From the NCBI GenBank assembly GCA_020627965.1, contig JAHDFX010000011.1, positions 1 to 51,564 of the forward strand: 51,564 bases of DNA, read 5' to 3'. The notes beneath the pieces were generated by a model. That model was not told the origin of the DNA. It was given only the letters and a program-made list of their open reading frames with translations, and searched no databases. Positions 34,783-43,500 of the stretch are shown in pieces. Origin of the DNA: Saprospiraceae bacterium (lineage in GTDB: Bacteria; Bacteroidota; Bacteroidia; Chitinophagales; Saprospiraceae). Numbering within the stretch: the first letter of the stretch is position 1; every line of letters begins with the position of its first letter. The translations under genes and the position numbers were made by a program.

Positions 34783-36264
34783 ATGTTTAAAAGAAAGAAA
34801 AAAGCACAGAAAAATACAGACGGCAATCAGAGTTACTGGGCATATGTAGCCCGGCAATTCAAGAAGAATAAGCGGGCTTTGTTTTCCTTATACTTCGTTA
34901 TTTTTCTTGCGATAATAGCACTTTTTGCAGATTTCATTGCGAATGAAAAGCCCATTATCTGCAAATACGAAGGTAAGACTTACATGCCTGTGCTCAAGCA
35001 ATATGCTGTTGGTTTGGGATTAGCAAAATGGCCGGAAGCTTTTAAGAACGGAGGCTGGAAAGAAAAAGAATACGATTTTGCCATATGGCCAATAATCCCC
35101 TATTTACCTAATAATCTTGATTATGATGCTCAATGGGCAAGCCCTACGGGGCGACAAATATGTGCTTGTGAGTGTACTTCTGTTTTGGATGATGAATGTG
35201 TAGAAAGTAATAAGTGTGGAAATAATAAATTGGCTGATTGTAACAAAGCCTCGTCATGCACTTTGAAAGTTATCAAGAAAACGCCAAATTGGAAAGAAGG
35301 CATGGCAGAAGATGAAGTGATTAAGTATTGTAAAAAACAGGAATATTCCATATGGAGGCACTGGCTAGGCACAGATGATATTGGCAGGGATGTGGCAGCC
35401 GGGATGATACATGGAACCCGTATTGCGTTCATGGTTGGTATTATTGCCATGGGAATCGCCTGTATAATAGGTATATTTCTGGGTGCTTGTGCTGGTTATT
35501 TTGGCGATACAGGATTAGAACTGTCAAGAGGCTCTTTGTTCATTAACATTTTTGCCTTCTTTATAGCTTTCTTCTATGCTTTTTACTCACGTTCTTACAT
35601 CATGTCTGATGCTTTTGGCGTTTCTTTTGGGAAAGCAATATGGGCATTTTTCATTGGTATACTAATATTTCTGGCTATTATGGCAATAGCCAATATCATA
35701 GCGCTTCCACTGAATAAGATTCCATTTTTGGGTAAGAAAGTTGCTTTTCCGGTTGACATTGCCATCACCCGAATTATAGAAGTCATTAATTCTATTCCAT
35801 TACTGGTATTAATTCTGGCAATTGTGGCCATTGCAAAACCATCTATCTTTCTGGTTATGGCAGTCATTGGAACCGTTCGCTGGACAGGGATCGCCCGTTT
35901 TATTCGGGCAGAATTGTTAAGGGTTCGTCGGCTTGAATACGTTGAAGCAGCAAATGCACTGGGCTTTTCACAAATGCGTACCATGTTCAGGCATGCTATC
36001 CCGAATTCACTTTCACCAGTATTTATTGCAGTGGCTTTTGGTATTGCCTCTGCCATTCTAATTGAGTCATTTCTATCTTTCTTAGGCTTAGGTGTACCTG
36101 CCGAAACGATTACCTGGGGAAAAATGCTTGCTATTTCGAGAACGAATGCCTCAGCCTGGTGGTTTGCTATTTTTCCGGGATTAGCTATATTTATTACAGT
36201 AACTTTATTTAATCTAATAGGAGAAGGTTTGACCGATGCCTTAGACCCCAGACTTAAACAATAA
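34783..36264 (+). CDS. Peptide-type ABC transporter permease (DppC/OppC family) with Cys-rich insertion
   Basis: A 493-residue inner-membrane permease. The N-terminal membrane segment is at about residues 33-53, and the core has five more helices near the C-terminus, with the EAA loop YVEAANALGFSQMRTMFRHAIPNSLSP. The usual family length is near 300. The extra part is mainly a periplasmic region at about 57-195 that contains nine cysteines, seven of them between residues 127 and 159 (ICACECTS, DECV, NKCGN, ADCN, SSCT); the usual GTDDIGRD motif follows at 197-203. Such a cysteine cluster could bind a metal or form disulfides. It pairs with the permease upstream; a hairpin terminator lies just after the stop. 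Confidence 0.92.
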   Translation: MFKRKKKAQKNTDGNQSYWAYVARQFKKNKRALFSLYFVIFLAIIALFADFIANEKPIICKYEGKTYMPVLKQYAVGLGLAKWPEAFKNGGWKEKEYDFAIWPIIPYLPNNLDYDAQWASPTGRQICACECTSVLDDECVESNKCGNNKLADCNKASSCTLKVIKKTPNWKEGMAEDEVIKYCKKQEYSIWRHWLGTDDIGRDVAAGMIHGTRIAFMVGIIAMGIACIIGIFLGACAGYFGDTGLELSRGSLFINIFAFFIAFFYAFYSRSYIMSDAFGVSFGKAIWAFFIGILIFLAIMAIANIIALPLNKIPFLGKKVAFPVDIAITRIIEVINSIPLLVLILAIVAIAKPSIFLVMAVIGTVRWTGIARFIRAELLRVRRLEYVEAANALGFSQMRTMFRHAIPNSLSPVFIAVAFGIASAILIESFLSFLGLGVPAETITWGKMLAISRTNASAWWFAIFPGLAIFITVTLFNLIGEGLTDALDPRLKQ

Positions 36265-36310
36265 GTTTACAAACAGTAAACAAAAAAGTTTCAAAAGCTA
36301 GTATATTCAA

Positions 36311-36353
36311 TACAAAAGCCTTATCTTTGTATCAAGAAGATAAGGCTTTTGTA
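36311..36353. terminator. Strong bidirectional terminator
   Basis: A perfect 17-base stem: 36311-36327 (TACAAAAGCCTTATCTT) and 36337-36353, with a 9-base loop. It lies between the permease stop at 36264 (plus) and the small lipoprotein stop at 36381 (minus), so it can end both transcripts. Confidence 0.85.
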
Positions 36354-36380
36354 TTGCCACTTGTTCTAAAGAGAACAGAT

Positions 36381-36569
36381 TTACATTCCTTTTGGAAACA
36401 AGCGACTACTTTTTTTCCTGTTGGCTTTATAATTACCGCTTTTATCGGTTTTTGGGCCGCCTGTTTTATCGTAAGCCGGGCAATGTGCTTTTCTATTGCA
36501 TGAAGTCTGTGTAACTGTTGTAGCAGATAGGAAAGCAAAAATGCAGATAATACCAAGTAACTTTTTCAT
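36381..36569 (-). CDS. Small lipoprotein of unknown function
   Basis: A 62-residue protein, minus strand. It has a clear lipoprotein signal (MKKLLGIICIFAFLSATTVTQTSC, lipid attachment at Cys24), followed by a short, basic, proline- and lysine-rich mature part with no recognisable domain (KTGGPKTDKSGNYKANRKKSS). Signal plus lipobox is unlikely to arise by chance in a shadow frame, and the hairpin terminator directly after the stop supports a real gene. A competing longer frame at 36332-36556 lacks such features. Location: membrane, mature part in the periplasm or on the surface. Function unknown. Confidence 0.65.
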   Translation of the reverse strand: MKKLLGIICIFAFLSATTVTQTSCNRKAHCPAYDKTGGPKTDKSGNYKANRKKSSRLFPKGM

Positions 36570-36723
36570 CTTTTTCAGTCTTATTTACAAAGTTTTGGAA
36601 AGGTACAAAAAATATGAGAGGATGTCTAATTCAAAATCTGCTCCCAAAGTAGTTCTAAAGAAACGAAAAAATAGCCCTAACCCCCATATTTAAAGGATTT
36701 AAGCCATATTTTTTAGCAAAAAA

Positions 36724-36754
36724 TTTGCTTTTTACTTAAAAGGCTATATTTTTG
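36724..36754 (+). promoter_or_regulatory. Promoter of the HU gene
   Basis: TTTG at 36724-36727, 19 bases, then TATTTTTG at 36747-36754: a full match to the Bacteroidota TTTG-N(17-23)-TAnnTTTG consensus. Predicted leader about 90 bases. Confidence 0.75.
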
Positions 36755-36854
36755 CCGACACTTTGAAAATACACAACAAAAAAAAGTTTAATAGGTAACA
36801 TAAAACACTTATCTATTATAACCTGGATTTTTTTAAATAAAAACTAGTAATATA

Positions 36855-37127
36855 ATGAACAAAGGCGACTTAATTAACAGAATAGCCGAAGACTCAGGCA
36901 TTTCTAAAAGTCAGGCGACTGATGCACTTAACTCTGTTTTGGATGCAGTAAAAGATACGCTAAAATCAGGCAAGAAAGTAACACTTGTTGGTTTTGGTAC
37001 ATTTTCTGTCAACCATCGTGCAGAACGTCAGGGTAGAAACCCTCAAACAGGTAAAGCGATTACCATTAAAGCTAAGAATCTTGTAAAATTCAAAGCAGGT
37101 AAAGCATTAGAAGAAGCCGTCAACTAA
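36855..37127 (+). CDS. HU-family DNA-binding protein
   Basis: A 90-residue histone-like protein. The N-terminal helices ([32 protein letters not shown]) form the dimer core, the [22 protein letters not shown] arm bends DNA with its intercalating proline (RNPQTG) on the beta arm, and it ends with [12 protein letters not shown]. It coats and bends the chromosome without strong sequence preference. It has its own promoter and a strong terminator at 37151-37184, so it is a monocistronic unit. Whether it is HupA- or HupB-like cannot be said, because Bacteroidota often have several copies. Confidence 0.96.
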   Translation: MNKGDLINRIAEDSGISKSQATDALNSVLDAVKDTLKSGKKVTLVGFGTFSVNHRAERQGRNPQTGKAITIKAKNLVKFKAGKALEEAVN

Positions 37128-37150
37128 TCATATACGATTAGAAAAATTTT

Positions 37151-37184
37151 AAAGCGGCATCCTGTTTTTTCAGGATGCCGCTTT
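37151..37184 (+). terminator. Rho-independent terminator of the HU gene
   Basis: A perfect 14-base stem: AAAGCGGCATCCTG at 37151-37164 and CAGGATGCCGCTTT at 37171-37184, loop TTTTTT, followed by TTATTT. Confidence 0.9.
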
Positions 37185-37236
37185 TTATTTGCATTTATAT
37201 GACATTATAAAACAACTATAGAGTAAGCATTTTTGC

Positions 37237-37244
37237 TATTTTTG
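37237..37244 (+). promoter_or_regulatory. Candidate -7 box of the M43 metalloprotease gene
   Basis: TATTTTTG fits the Bacteroidota -7 consensus and lies 43 bases before the ATG at 37288. No clear -33 element. Confidence 0.4.
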
Positions 37245-37287
37245 CAATATTTTTTTACCATAACCTTACGCTTATAACTAATTCAAT

Positions 37288-38580
37288 ATGAAAAGAATAA
37301 TTACTTTAATTGTTTTACTATTTATTATTAGTAATACCTATTCGCAAAACAGTCACCCACACTGTGGGCATGAACTACTGATGCAAAAGATGGAAGAACA
37401 GTATCCTGGGTATCGCGATGCTGTTAATAATACCTTTGAAGCTGCCAAACTACGTGGCAAAAACAGTCGTACTGCTGGAGGCAATGATGTATACACTATA
37501 CCTGTAGTTGTTCACATTGTCTGGAATCAACCAGAAGAAAACCTCGCTGATAGTGTAATTCTATCTCAAATGGAAGTACTGAATGAAGACTTTCGTCGCC
37601 TGAATGTTGATGCAGTCAATACTCGTCCAGAGTTTGATAGCATAGCTGGTGATCCTATGATTGAATTCACATTGGAAGAAATCGTCAGAGTACAGACGAC
37701 GACGACTTTTGATGTTGGTTTATTAGGTGGTTTGCCTGACCAGGCGATTAAAACTACAGCGGGAGGCGGTAGTGATGCCTGGGATCCTACCTGTTACATG
37801 AATATGTGGGTGGTTCATTTGAATTCGGACCTAGGTGCCTTGCTTGGCTATGCTTACCCTCCTGATGGCTTACCAAACTGGCCCGCAGGTTCATCTGCCC
37901 CTGAACAGGCTTACGAAGGCGTAGTTATTGAGTATTCAGCAATGGGAAGAAATAATCCTAATCCGCCACCTGTAGCTGGTTTTGATATTGTAGGACGTAC
38001 TCCTACCCATGAAGTCGGTCATTATCTGGGCTTACGCCATATTTGGGGAGATGGAACAGGCGCTATTTTTGGTATACCTGATTGTGATGTAGATGATGGT
38101 GTAGATGATACGCCTAATGCTGGCACCAATTCTCAGGCTGAGGGTTGTGATTTTACCAAAAACACTTGTACTGAAGGGAGTCCGGATTTGCCAGACATGG
38201 TGGAAAATTATATGGACTACTCTACCGAAACTTGTCAGAATATGTTTACACAAGGACAGATTGATATTATGCGTGGCGTTTTGGAAGGTCCTCGTAGTGG
38301 CTTATTGACCGGCAGTTGCCTTCCTATCAATATCAATGATGTTGCCAATGAAAAAGGTTTATCTATTTTCCCAAATCCTGCTACGAATTACCTGACAGTA
38401 GAGGCAAATGAAGTACCCGTCAGTATCGAAATCTATGATATGCTGGGGCAACAAATACAGTTAATCACGAATACACAGCTTACAAATACGATTAGCCTAA
38501 AAGCTACAGAAGCTGGTCTTTATTTAGTGAAAACCACTTTTGACAATGGTACCGCTACGAAGAAAATAATGGTGAATTAA
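37288..38580 (+). CDS. Secreted M43-type (pappalysin-like) zinc metalloprotease with T9SS sorting domain
   Basis: A 430-residue exported protease. Signal peptide to about residue 20 (ISNTYSQ), then a propeptide-like segment and the catalytic domain. The zinc motif HEVGHYLGLRHIWG gives His241, Glu242, His245 and His251, and the Met-turn NYMDYS follows at 307-312, both as in the M43 cytophagalysin/pappalysin family. Cysteines near C268, C287, C294 and C316 may form disulfides. The last ~75 residues (SIFPNPATNYLTVEAN, then GLYLVKTTFDNG, KKIMVN) are a T9SS type A sorting domain. It would degrade external protein. The gene stands alone between two terminators, so it is probably expressed independently. 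Confidence 0.95.
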   Translation: MKRIITLIVLLFIISNTYSQNSHPHCGHELLMQKMEEQYPGYRDAVNNTFEAAKLRGKNSRTAGGNDVYTIPVVVHIVWNQPEENLADSVILSQMEVLNEDFRRLNVDAVNTRPEFDSIAGDPMIEFTLEEIVRVQTTTTFDVGLLGGLPDQAIKTTAGGGSDAWDPTCYMNMWVVHLNSDLGALLGYAYPPDGLPNWPAGSSAPEQAYEGVVIEYSAMGRNNPNPPPVAGFDIVGRTPTHEVGHYLGLRHIWGDGTGAIFGIPDCDVDDGVDDTPNAGTNSQAEGCDFTKNTCTEGSPDLPDMVENYMDYSTETCQNMFTQGQIDIMRGVLEGPRSGLLTGSCLPININDVANEKGLSIFPNPATNYLTVEANEVPVSIEIYDMLGQQIQLITNTQLTNTISLKATEAGLYLVKTTFDNGTATKKIMVN

Positions 38581-38618
38581 TTGAGAATACTTCGTATTCA
38601 TTTTTGAAAACAATAGCC

Positions 38619-38666
38619 AACAGGAGTCATCCCGAATTTTGACTAAAATTTGGGATGACTCCTGTT
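38619..38666 (+). terminator. Terminator of the M43 protease gene
   Basis: A 22-base stem with one G-T pair: 38619-38640 and 38645-38666, loop GACT, followed by a T-run. Among the strongest terminators in the window. Confidence 0.9.
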
Positions 38667-38739
38667 TTTTTTGAATATTACAATTATAATTGAATGATAA
38701 GTACCTAAGTGTAACGTAACTCCATGAAACCTAAGAAAG

Positions 38740-38800
38740 TAATTGACCACCCTAACCAACGTGGTACCCCCACCCCGACCAAGGTGCTTGGTTGGTTGGA
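38740..38800. repeat. GC-rich hairpin-forming intergenic element
   Basis: The stretch is markedly richer in G and C than its surroundings. ACCAAG-GTG-CTTGGT (38778-38792) makes a 6-base stem, and AACCAA near 38754 can pair with TTGGTT near 38788-38797. No coding potential is seen. It lies between the M43 terminator and the convergent hydrolase gene. Confidence 0.5.
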
Positions 38801-38838
38801 ATGTTCTGAAAAGCAAAGAACAAATTTCGAATTCTATT

Positions 38839-40032
38839 CTAAAACTGTTTAGCCATTGCCTGAAACATAGCAATATGCTTAGCCTTTGAATCATCATCAG
38901 GCTCTTTAAAATGATGATTAGCCGATGTCTTCACAATCAATAAGTCTTTGCCTTTATTGCCATAAATATACTGGTTGTAAATCCCGGAAGCAAAGAAATC
39001 ATTATCAGGTTTTTCTGGTACCCACCATTGATAGCCATAACCAAAAACATTATCAGAAAGCGGATTATCTGCTCCTGGCTGCAAATGTGGCGCATCTGGT
39101 GTTAAAGATTGTTGTACCCATTCCTTACTGATAACTTGCAGGCCATTCCAGTTTCCTTCATTTAAATACAAAAGACCAAACTTAGCATAATCACGTAATG
39201 CAACATTTAATCCACCAAAAGCCGCCTCTACACCTTTGCGGTCTACGATCCATTGTGCATCATATTCCATACCCAAAGGCTCCCATATTTTTTCCTGCAA
39301 ATAAGCAGATAAACTTTTCCCTGTTACTTTGATCACCAACATGCCTAAAACCTGTGTGTCAATACTTACATACTGATTGTAGTTGCCCGGTTTGCGTTCT
39401 CTTTTCAGGCTTTTAGTGAATTTCTCTAATGAGCTGCCTAAGGCAAAGCTGCGCCCAAAGCGATTAATATCCGAGTTGAAATCCCGGTAATCTTCTGTGA
39501 AACGGATGCCTGAACTCATTTGTAGAACATCTTTTATAAGAACACCGTCATAGCCTGAAGATTTTAATTCTGGCAGGTATTTGGTAACAGGCTCTTCCAG
39601 GCTTTTAATCAGCCCTTCTTCGTAGGCAGAGCCTACAAGAGCAGAAACAAAAGATTTGGCAAGAGACCAGGAAATATGAGTAGTGCCCTCTTCCATCCCT
39701 CTGTGATATTGTTCATAAATAATCGTTCCCTTATGGGTAATAATAAAACCGGTAGTTCTGGAATAGTCCAAATATGTTGCAACGTCAACAGCCTTCCCCT
39801 CCCATATAAAGCTTTCAAGTAACTGATGAGATCGTTCTTTAGGCAAGTGATAAGGTGTTGTACTCTTTTCTAACTTATTGTGAGGGAATTTTTTTTCCAG
39901 ATTGAGGAAATTCTCTACGATCTTATCTTCATTGAAAAGCGTGATCGCAAAACGAAGTTTACGAATATTACCAATGTTCACCAAGAGCAGCAAAACAAGT
40001 AAAAGCAGAAAGCCCAGAATAAATTTTAACAT
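38839..40032 (-). CDS. Serine hydrolase, beta-lactamase/PBP-like (class C type) family
   Basis: A 397-residue protein with one N-terminal membrane segment or uncleaved signal (MLKFILGFLLLLVLLLLVNIG), so it is tethered on the periplasmic side. The catalytic SxxK motif is SLAK (Ser123, Lys126 in HISWSLAKSF). The second motif lies in GNYNQYVSIDTQVLG near 217-231, where Tyr218 or Tyr221 is the candidate base. GFGYQWW-type late motifs appear as NVFGYGYQWWVPEKPDN. This family ranges from esterases to peptidases; a true beta-lactamase cannot be claimed. The gene is isolated: convergent with the M43 protease gene and divergent from the glycine-zipper gene at 40177. Confidence 0.88.
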   Translation of the reverse strand: MLKFILGFLLLLVLLLLVNIGNIRKLRFAITLFNEDKIVENFLNLEKKFPHNKLEKSTTPYHLPKERSHQLLESFIWEGKAVDVATYLDYSRTTGFIITHKGTIIYEQYHRGMEEGTTHISWSLAKSFVSALVGSAYEEGLIKSLEEPVTKYLPELKSSGYDGVLIKDVLQMSSGIRFTEDYRDFNSDINRFGRSFALGSSLEKFTKSLKRERKPGNYNQYVSIDTQVLGMLVIKVTGKSLSAYLQEKIWEPLGMEYDAQWIVDRKGVEAAFGGLNVALRDYAKFGLLYLNEGNWNGLQVISKEWVQQSLTPDAPHLQPGADNPLSDNVFGYGYQWWVPEKPDNDFFASGIYNQYIYGNKGKDLLIVKTSANHHFKEPDDDSKAKHIAMFQAMAKQF

Positions 40033-40176
40033 AATTTCTATTTAAATATCCATTACTTAAGGGACTAATATCGTCTTAAAAATGAAAAATAGGGAGAATA
40101 ATAAGAGTTAATTATTATTTTTTACCTAATTTCATTTTTAATTATCATTTATCTAACTAATTAAATTTTTTCAATT

Positions 40177-40449
40177 ATGGTAGGCCAGATTATTTCTTTA
40201 CTTAGCGGTGCCATTGGTGGCAACGTCGCAGGATCGCTAATGAAAGGTTCTTCTTTAGGAACAATTGGAAACTCTATTGCTGGTATTGCTGGTGGTGCTT
40301 TGGGCGGAAATGCTCTTATGTCTATGATCGGGCTTAGTGCCGGAGGTATGGACTTGATGGGCATCCTGGGTACGGCTGGCGGCGGATTAGCCGGTGGAGG
40401 TGTTCTAATGGCTATTATTGGCTTTATTAAAAACGCTATGGCTAAGTAG
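40177..40449 (+). CDS. Small glycine-zipper membrane-type protein
   Basis: A 90-residue protein, about 30 percent glycine, made of hydrophobic stretches with GxxxG repeats (LLSGAIGGNVAGSLM, GIAGGALGGNALM, GTAGGGLAGGGVLMAIIGFI). There is no N-terminal signal peptide and no charge cluster until the last residues (KNAMAK). Glycine zippers pack in membranes and oligomerise, as in GlsB/YmgE-like stress proteins and some pore-forming peptides. I do not recognise the family. It has its own terminator (40471-40498), and the leader is very AT-rich. Strong codon regularity and the terminator support a real gene. A proline-rich frame on the opposite strand is its shadow. Confidence 0.7.
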   Translation: MVGQIISLLSGAIGGNVAGSLMKGSSLGTIGNSIAGIAGGALGGNALMSMIGLSAGGMDLMGILGTAGGGLAGGGVLMAIIGFIKNAMAK

Positions 40450-40470
40450 ATCAAAACCATTAAGTAACAA

Positions 40471-40498
40471 AAAAAGGCAGCTGAAAGGCTGCCTTTTT
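40471..40498 (+). terminator. Rho-independent terminator of the glycine-zipper gene
   Basis: AAAAAGGCAGC (40471-40481), loop TGAAAG, GCTGCCTTTTT (40488-40498), followed by more Ts. Confidence 0.85.
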
Positions 40499-40519
40499 TT
40501 GTTTGCTTATCACACTATT

Positions 40520-43500
40520 TTATTCAACCACCACTTTTACATTAAGTATTCCCTCATCCGTATGGATGCTAACCAAATATAGACCTCCTGGTAATTCACT
40601 TGCGTCAAATTGCTGATAACTATTAGCTGTATTGTTTTGCTGTATTAATTGTCCTACAGCATTATACAATAAGACTTTCTCTATCTGTACGTCTTCTGCC
40701 AGCACATTAATAGTACTTGAAGCAGGGTTCGGATAAACATTAATAACTTCGTTTAATGTTGGATTAAGGACATCCGTTGTCTCACCGGTGAGCAATACGT
40801 CTCCATGGCTGCCTGAGAAGCTGAGTTCTTCGCCTGTATTACCGATCACTTTAATGTCTGTTATATAGAAATTTAGCCAGAGTTCTTCCGGTTCACTACT
40901 TCTGCCTAGGGCGCCAATGATATTATCCGTCATAACAAAGCTGACCGTTCCAATCTTGCCAAAGCCAGATACATTTTGCATATCAGTTCTGGAATAACCA
41001 AAATCAATGACACCTTCATCATAAATATCTTGCTCCAACTGAAGTACTGTACTGCCATCACCAAGCCATGAATCATTAAAATAAGCGGCTTGAACAGAGC
41101 CTTCCTCTACTAATGCAGCCGGATAATTTATAGAAAAAGCAAGTCCGTAAACATCTTCAGCAGGCATATTATCGGTGGCTACCATGATGTCTGCTTCCAC
41201 AATGATCGTATTGCCCATCATGGCATCAATTAATATGGTATCCAGATCAAAGTCGAGCCAAATTTCTGGTGTTTCTATGAAATTAGTCGGCATAATGCCG
41301 TCGTGTGTACGGTTATAATTGAGCTGAATAACATCAATATCGTCAAAACCAATTTCTCCATTTCCATCACAATCTACATGTTTCAAATTAACACCTCCTG
41401 TAGTGGTATTGCTCCAATCTGGTGCAAATTGTCCGTACCAGGCAGTAGAAGCGTTCGGGCGTGCAGGACCAGTAGCTCCAAATTCCAGACCTATAGGTAA
41501 TACATCGAAATTATTAGCCACAAAATCGTAATCTGCATCTCCGGGGAATACACAGTCTGTATTATTACAATTCGGGTCATTGATCGTCACTGTTTCGCAG
41601 ATAGTGCCGAGACAAGTTGTACCCGAAATTTCATAATCTGCACAGATTTCATAAGTACCCGTTCCTGGGAAAGTAATCGTAATATCATTGCCATTACCAT
41701 AGGAAGTATTGTCAATGCCGTTATACCATTCAGTCACTGGCGGGAAGTTACCTGCTCCATCGCTTATCGCAAATTCGCCCGTATTGCCCGAAAGGGTATA
41801 AGAAATTGCGAAATTACAATTAGGCTGACCAGATACAAAGATGTTTTCACAATAGCTATCCTGACAACCTATAATAGGATCAGCAACGGTCAAACAAACG
41901 GTATATACACCGGGGTTGTCGTATAGATGATCTATGGAACCTGAATTGGACACTTCAAGCTGACCATCGCCAAATTGCCAGACAGCATCATAGTTGCCGT
42001 CAGATAGATTTTCAAATACCACACCATAAGAAGTATTAGGAATTTCTGACCATTCAAAGTAAGCCTCACAAAGGTTGCTACCACCTTGAATTTCTATTGT
42101 CTCGCATACCTCTTGTGTGCAAATATAGTTTAGACCAAGGTCAACAAGGTCTGCCGTCAGACAGACTTCATATACGCCTGCTCCGGGGAATTCATATTCA
42201 AAAACATTGAAAGAATCTATGCTATCACCATCTACAGACCAAACAGGATTTACCCATTCCAATACATTGGCAGGCGTTTGGATTAATTCAAAAGTGCCTA
42301 TTTGTCCATTGAGGTTTGAAGCAAATTCTAAGTCCATACATTCCGGCTCTGTTGAAATTTCCTGACAGCTCTCTGCCTGGCATACGACATTACCGCTAAT
42401 GTCTATAATATCAACCAGTAAACACACATTGTAAGTCCCAGCCATAGGGAATTGATAGGTTAAAGGGGAGCCTGTGCCCACATTTACACCATTGATAAAC
42501 CACTGAGGATTATCGGGGAAAGTTTCAGAGAATGGAGGTCCCATAGGCACCACTTCAAAGGCAGCCGATAAGTCATTATTAATTGAGTAATCAAAATCTA
42601 CAACGCACACATCTAATTCTACCACCACACTTTCGCAAATTTGCCCATCACAAGAATTAACATTATTAGGCGCATATTCTGCGCAAATGGTATAAGTGCC
42701 TTCTGATATAAATGGATAATTGACAGTCGTTCCATTTCCGATAACTAGCCCGAGTTCCTGTATAATCCATGTTGTTACATCGGGTAATGGAAGATTATTG
42801 ATCGAATAAAATTCACCTTCAAACATGCCATTATTTATAGTGTAGCCAATGCTAAAGTCGCAATTTTGATTTCCTCCTACGACCACATCCTGGCATATGG
42901 TACCAAAGCAAGTTGTGCCAGGAATTGCGTATTCTACGCACACCGTATAAATCCCAGCGGCGTTGAACTGATAAGTCAGTGGAGAGCCTGTACCGATTTG
43001 TCCGGTGCCTCCATCAATGATCCATTCTATACTGTTGGGTTGAGGAGAGCCATTTAGTCCATTCAACTCCATTACGGCAGTCCAATCTGAGTTGACGCTT
43101 ACATTTATCTCGTATTCGCAAGGATTGTTATTAGGGTCTATTATTGTGATTGTCTCACAAACAAAACCATCGCAAACGCCATTTACCTCATAAAGTGCAC
43201 ATATCTCATAAGTGCCCGGCGCATTGAACATGTAACAAAAATCATTACCTGTGCCAATGACACCACCACCGCCTTCAAGTATGTAAGTGACCGTATCAAA
43301 TGGAATGGCATCTGGTGCAAGTAATAATTCACCACATACTTCCATACCGTTGATATTCGTGCTTAACGCATAGGCACAGTTACCAGCTCCGATAGTATAG
43401 ACATCACAAAGCGTGCAGACATCTCCGTCGTCTTCAAAATCTACACAAATGGTGTAATTATCCTGAACGGGGAAGGTCGTTGCGGGTAAATTAATCGTAA

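Noticed and set aside
36322-36329. TATCTTTG as a -7 promoter box
   Set aside because: It lies inside the perfect terminator stem 36311-36353 and has no gene downstream at the right place.
36332-36556. Minus-strand ORF (74 residues) overlapping the small lipoprotein
   Set aside because: It is in a different frame from the lipoprotein with the clear signal and lipobox, and runs into the terminator.
36496-36693. Plus-strand ORF of 65 residues before the HU gene
   Set aside because: It overlaps the small lipoprotein on the other strand and ends before the HU promoter; no family features.
40161-40460. Proline-rich minus-strand ORF opposite the glycine-zipper gene
   Set aside because: It is the expected shadow of glycine codons (GGN/CCN) and lacks any start signal.
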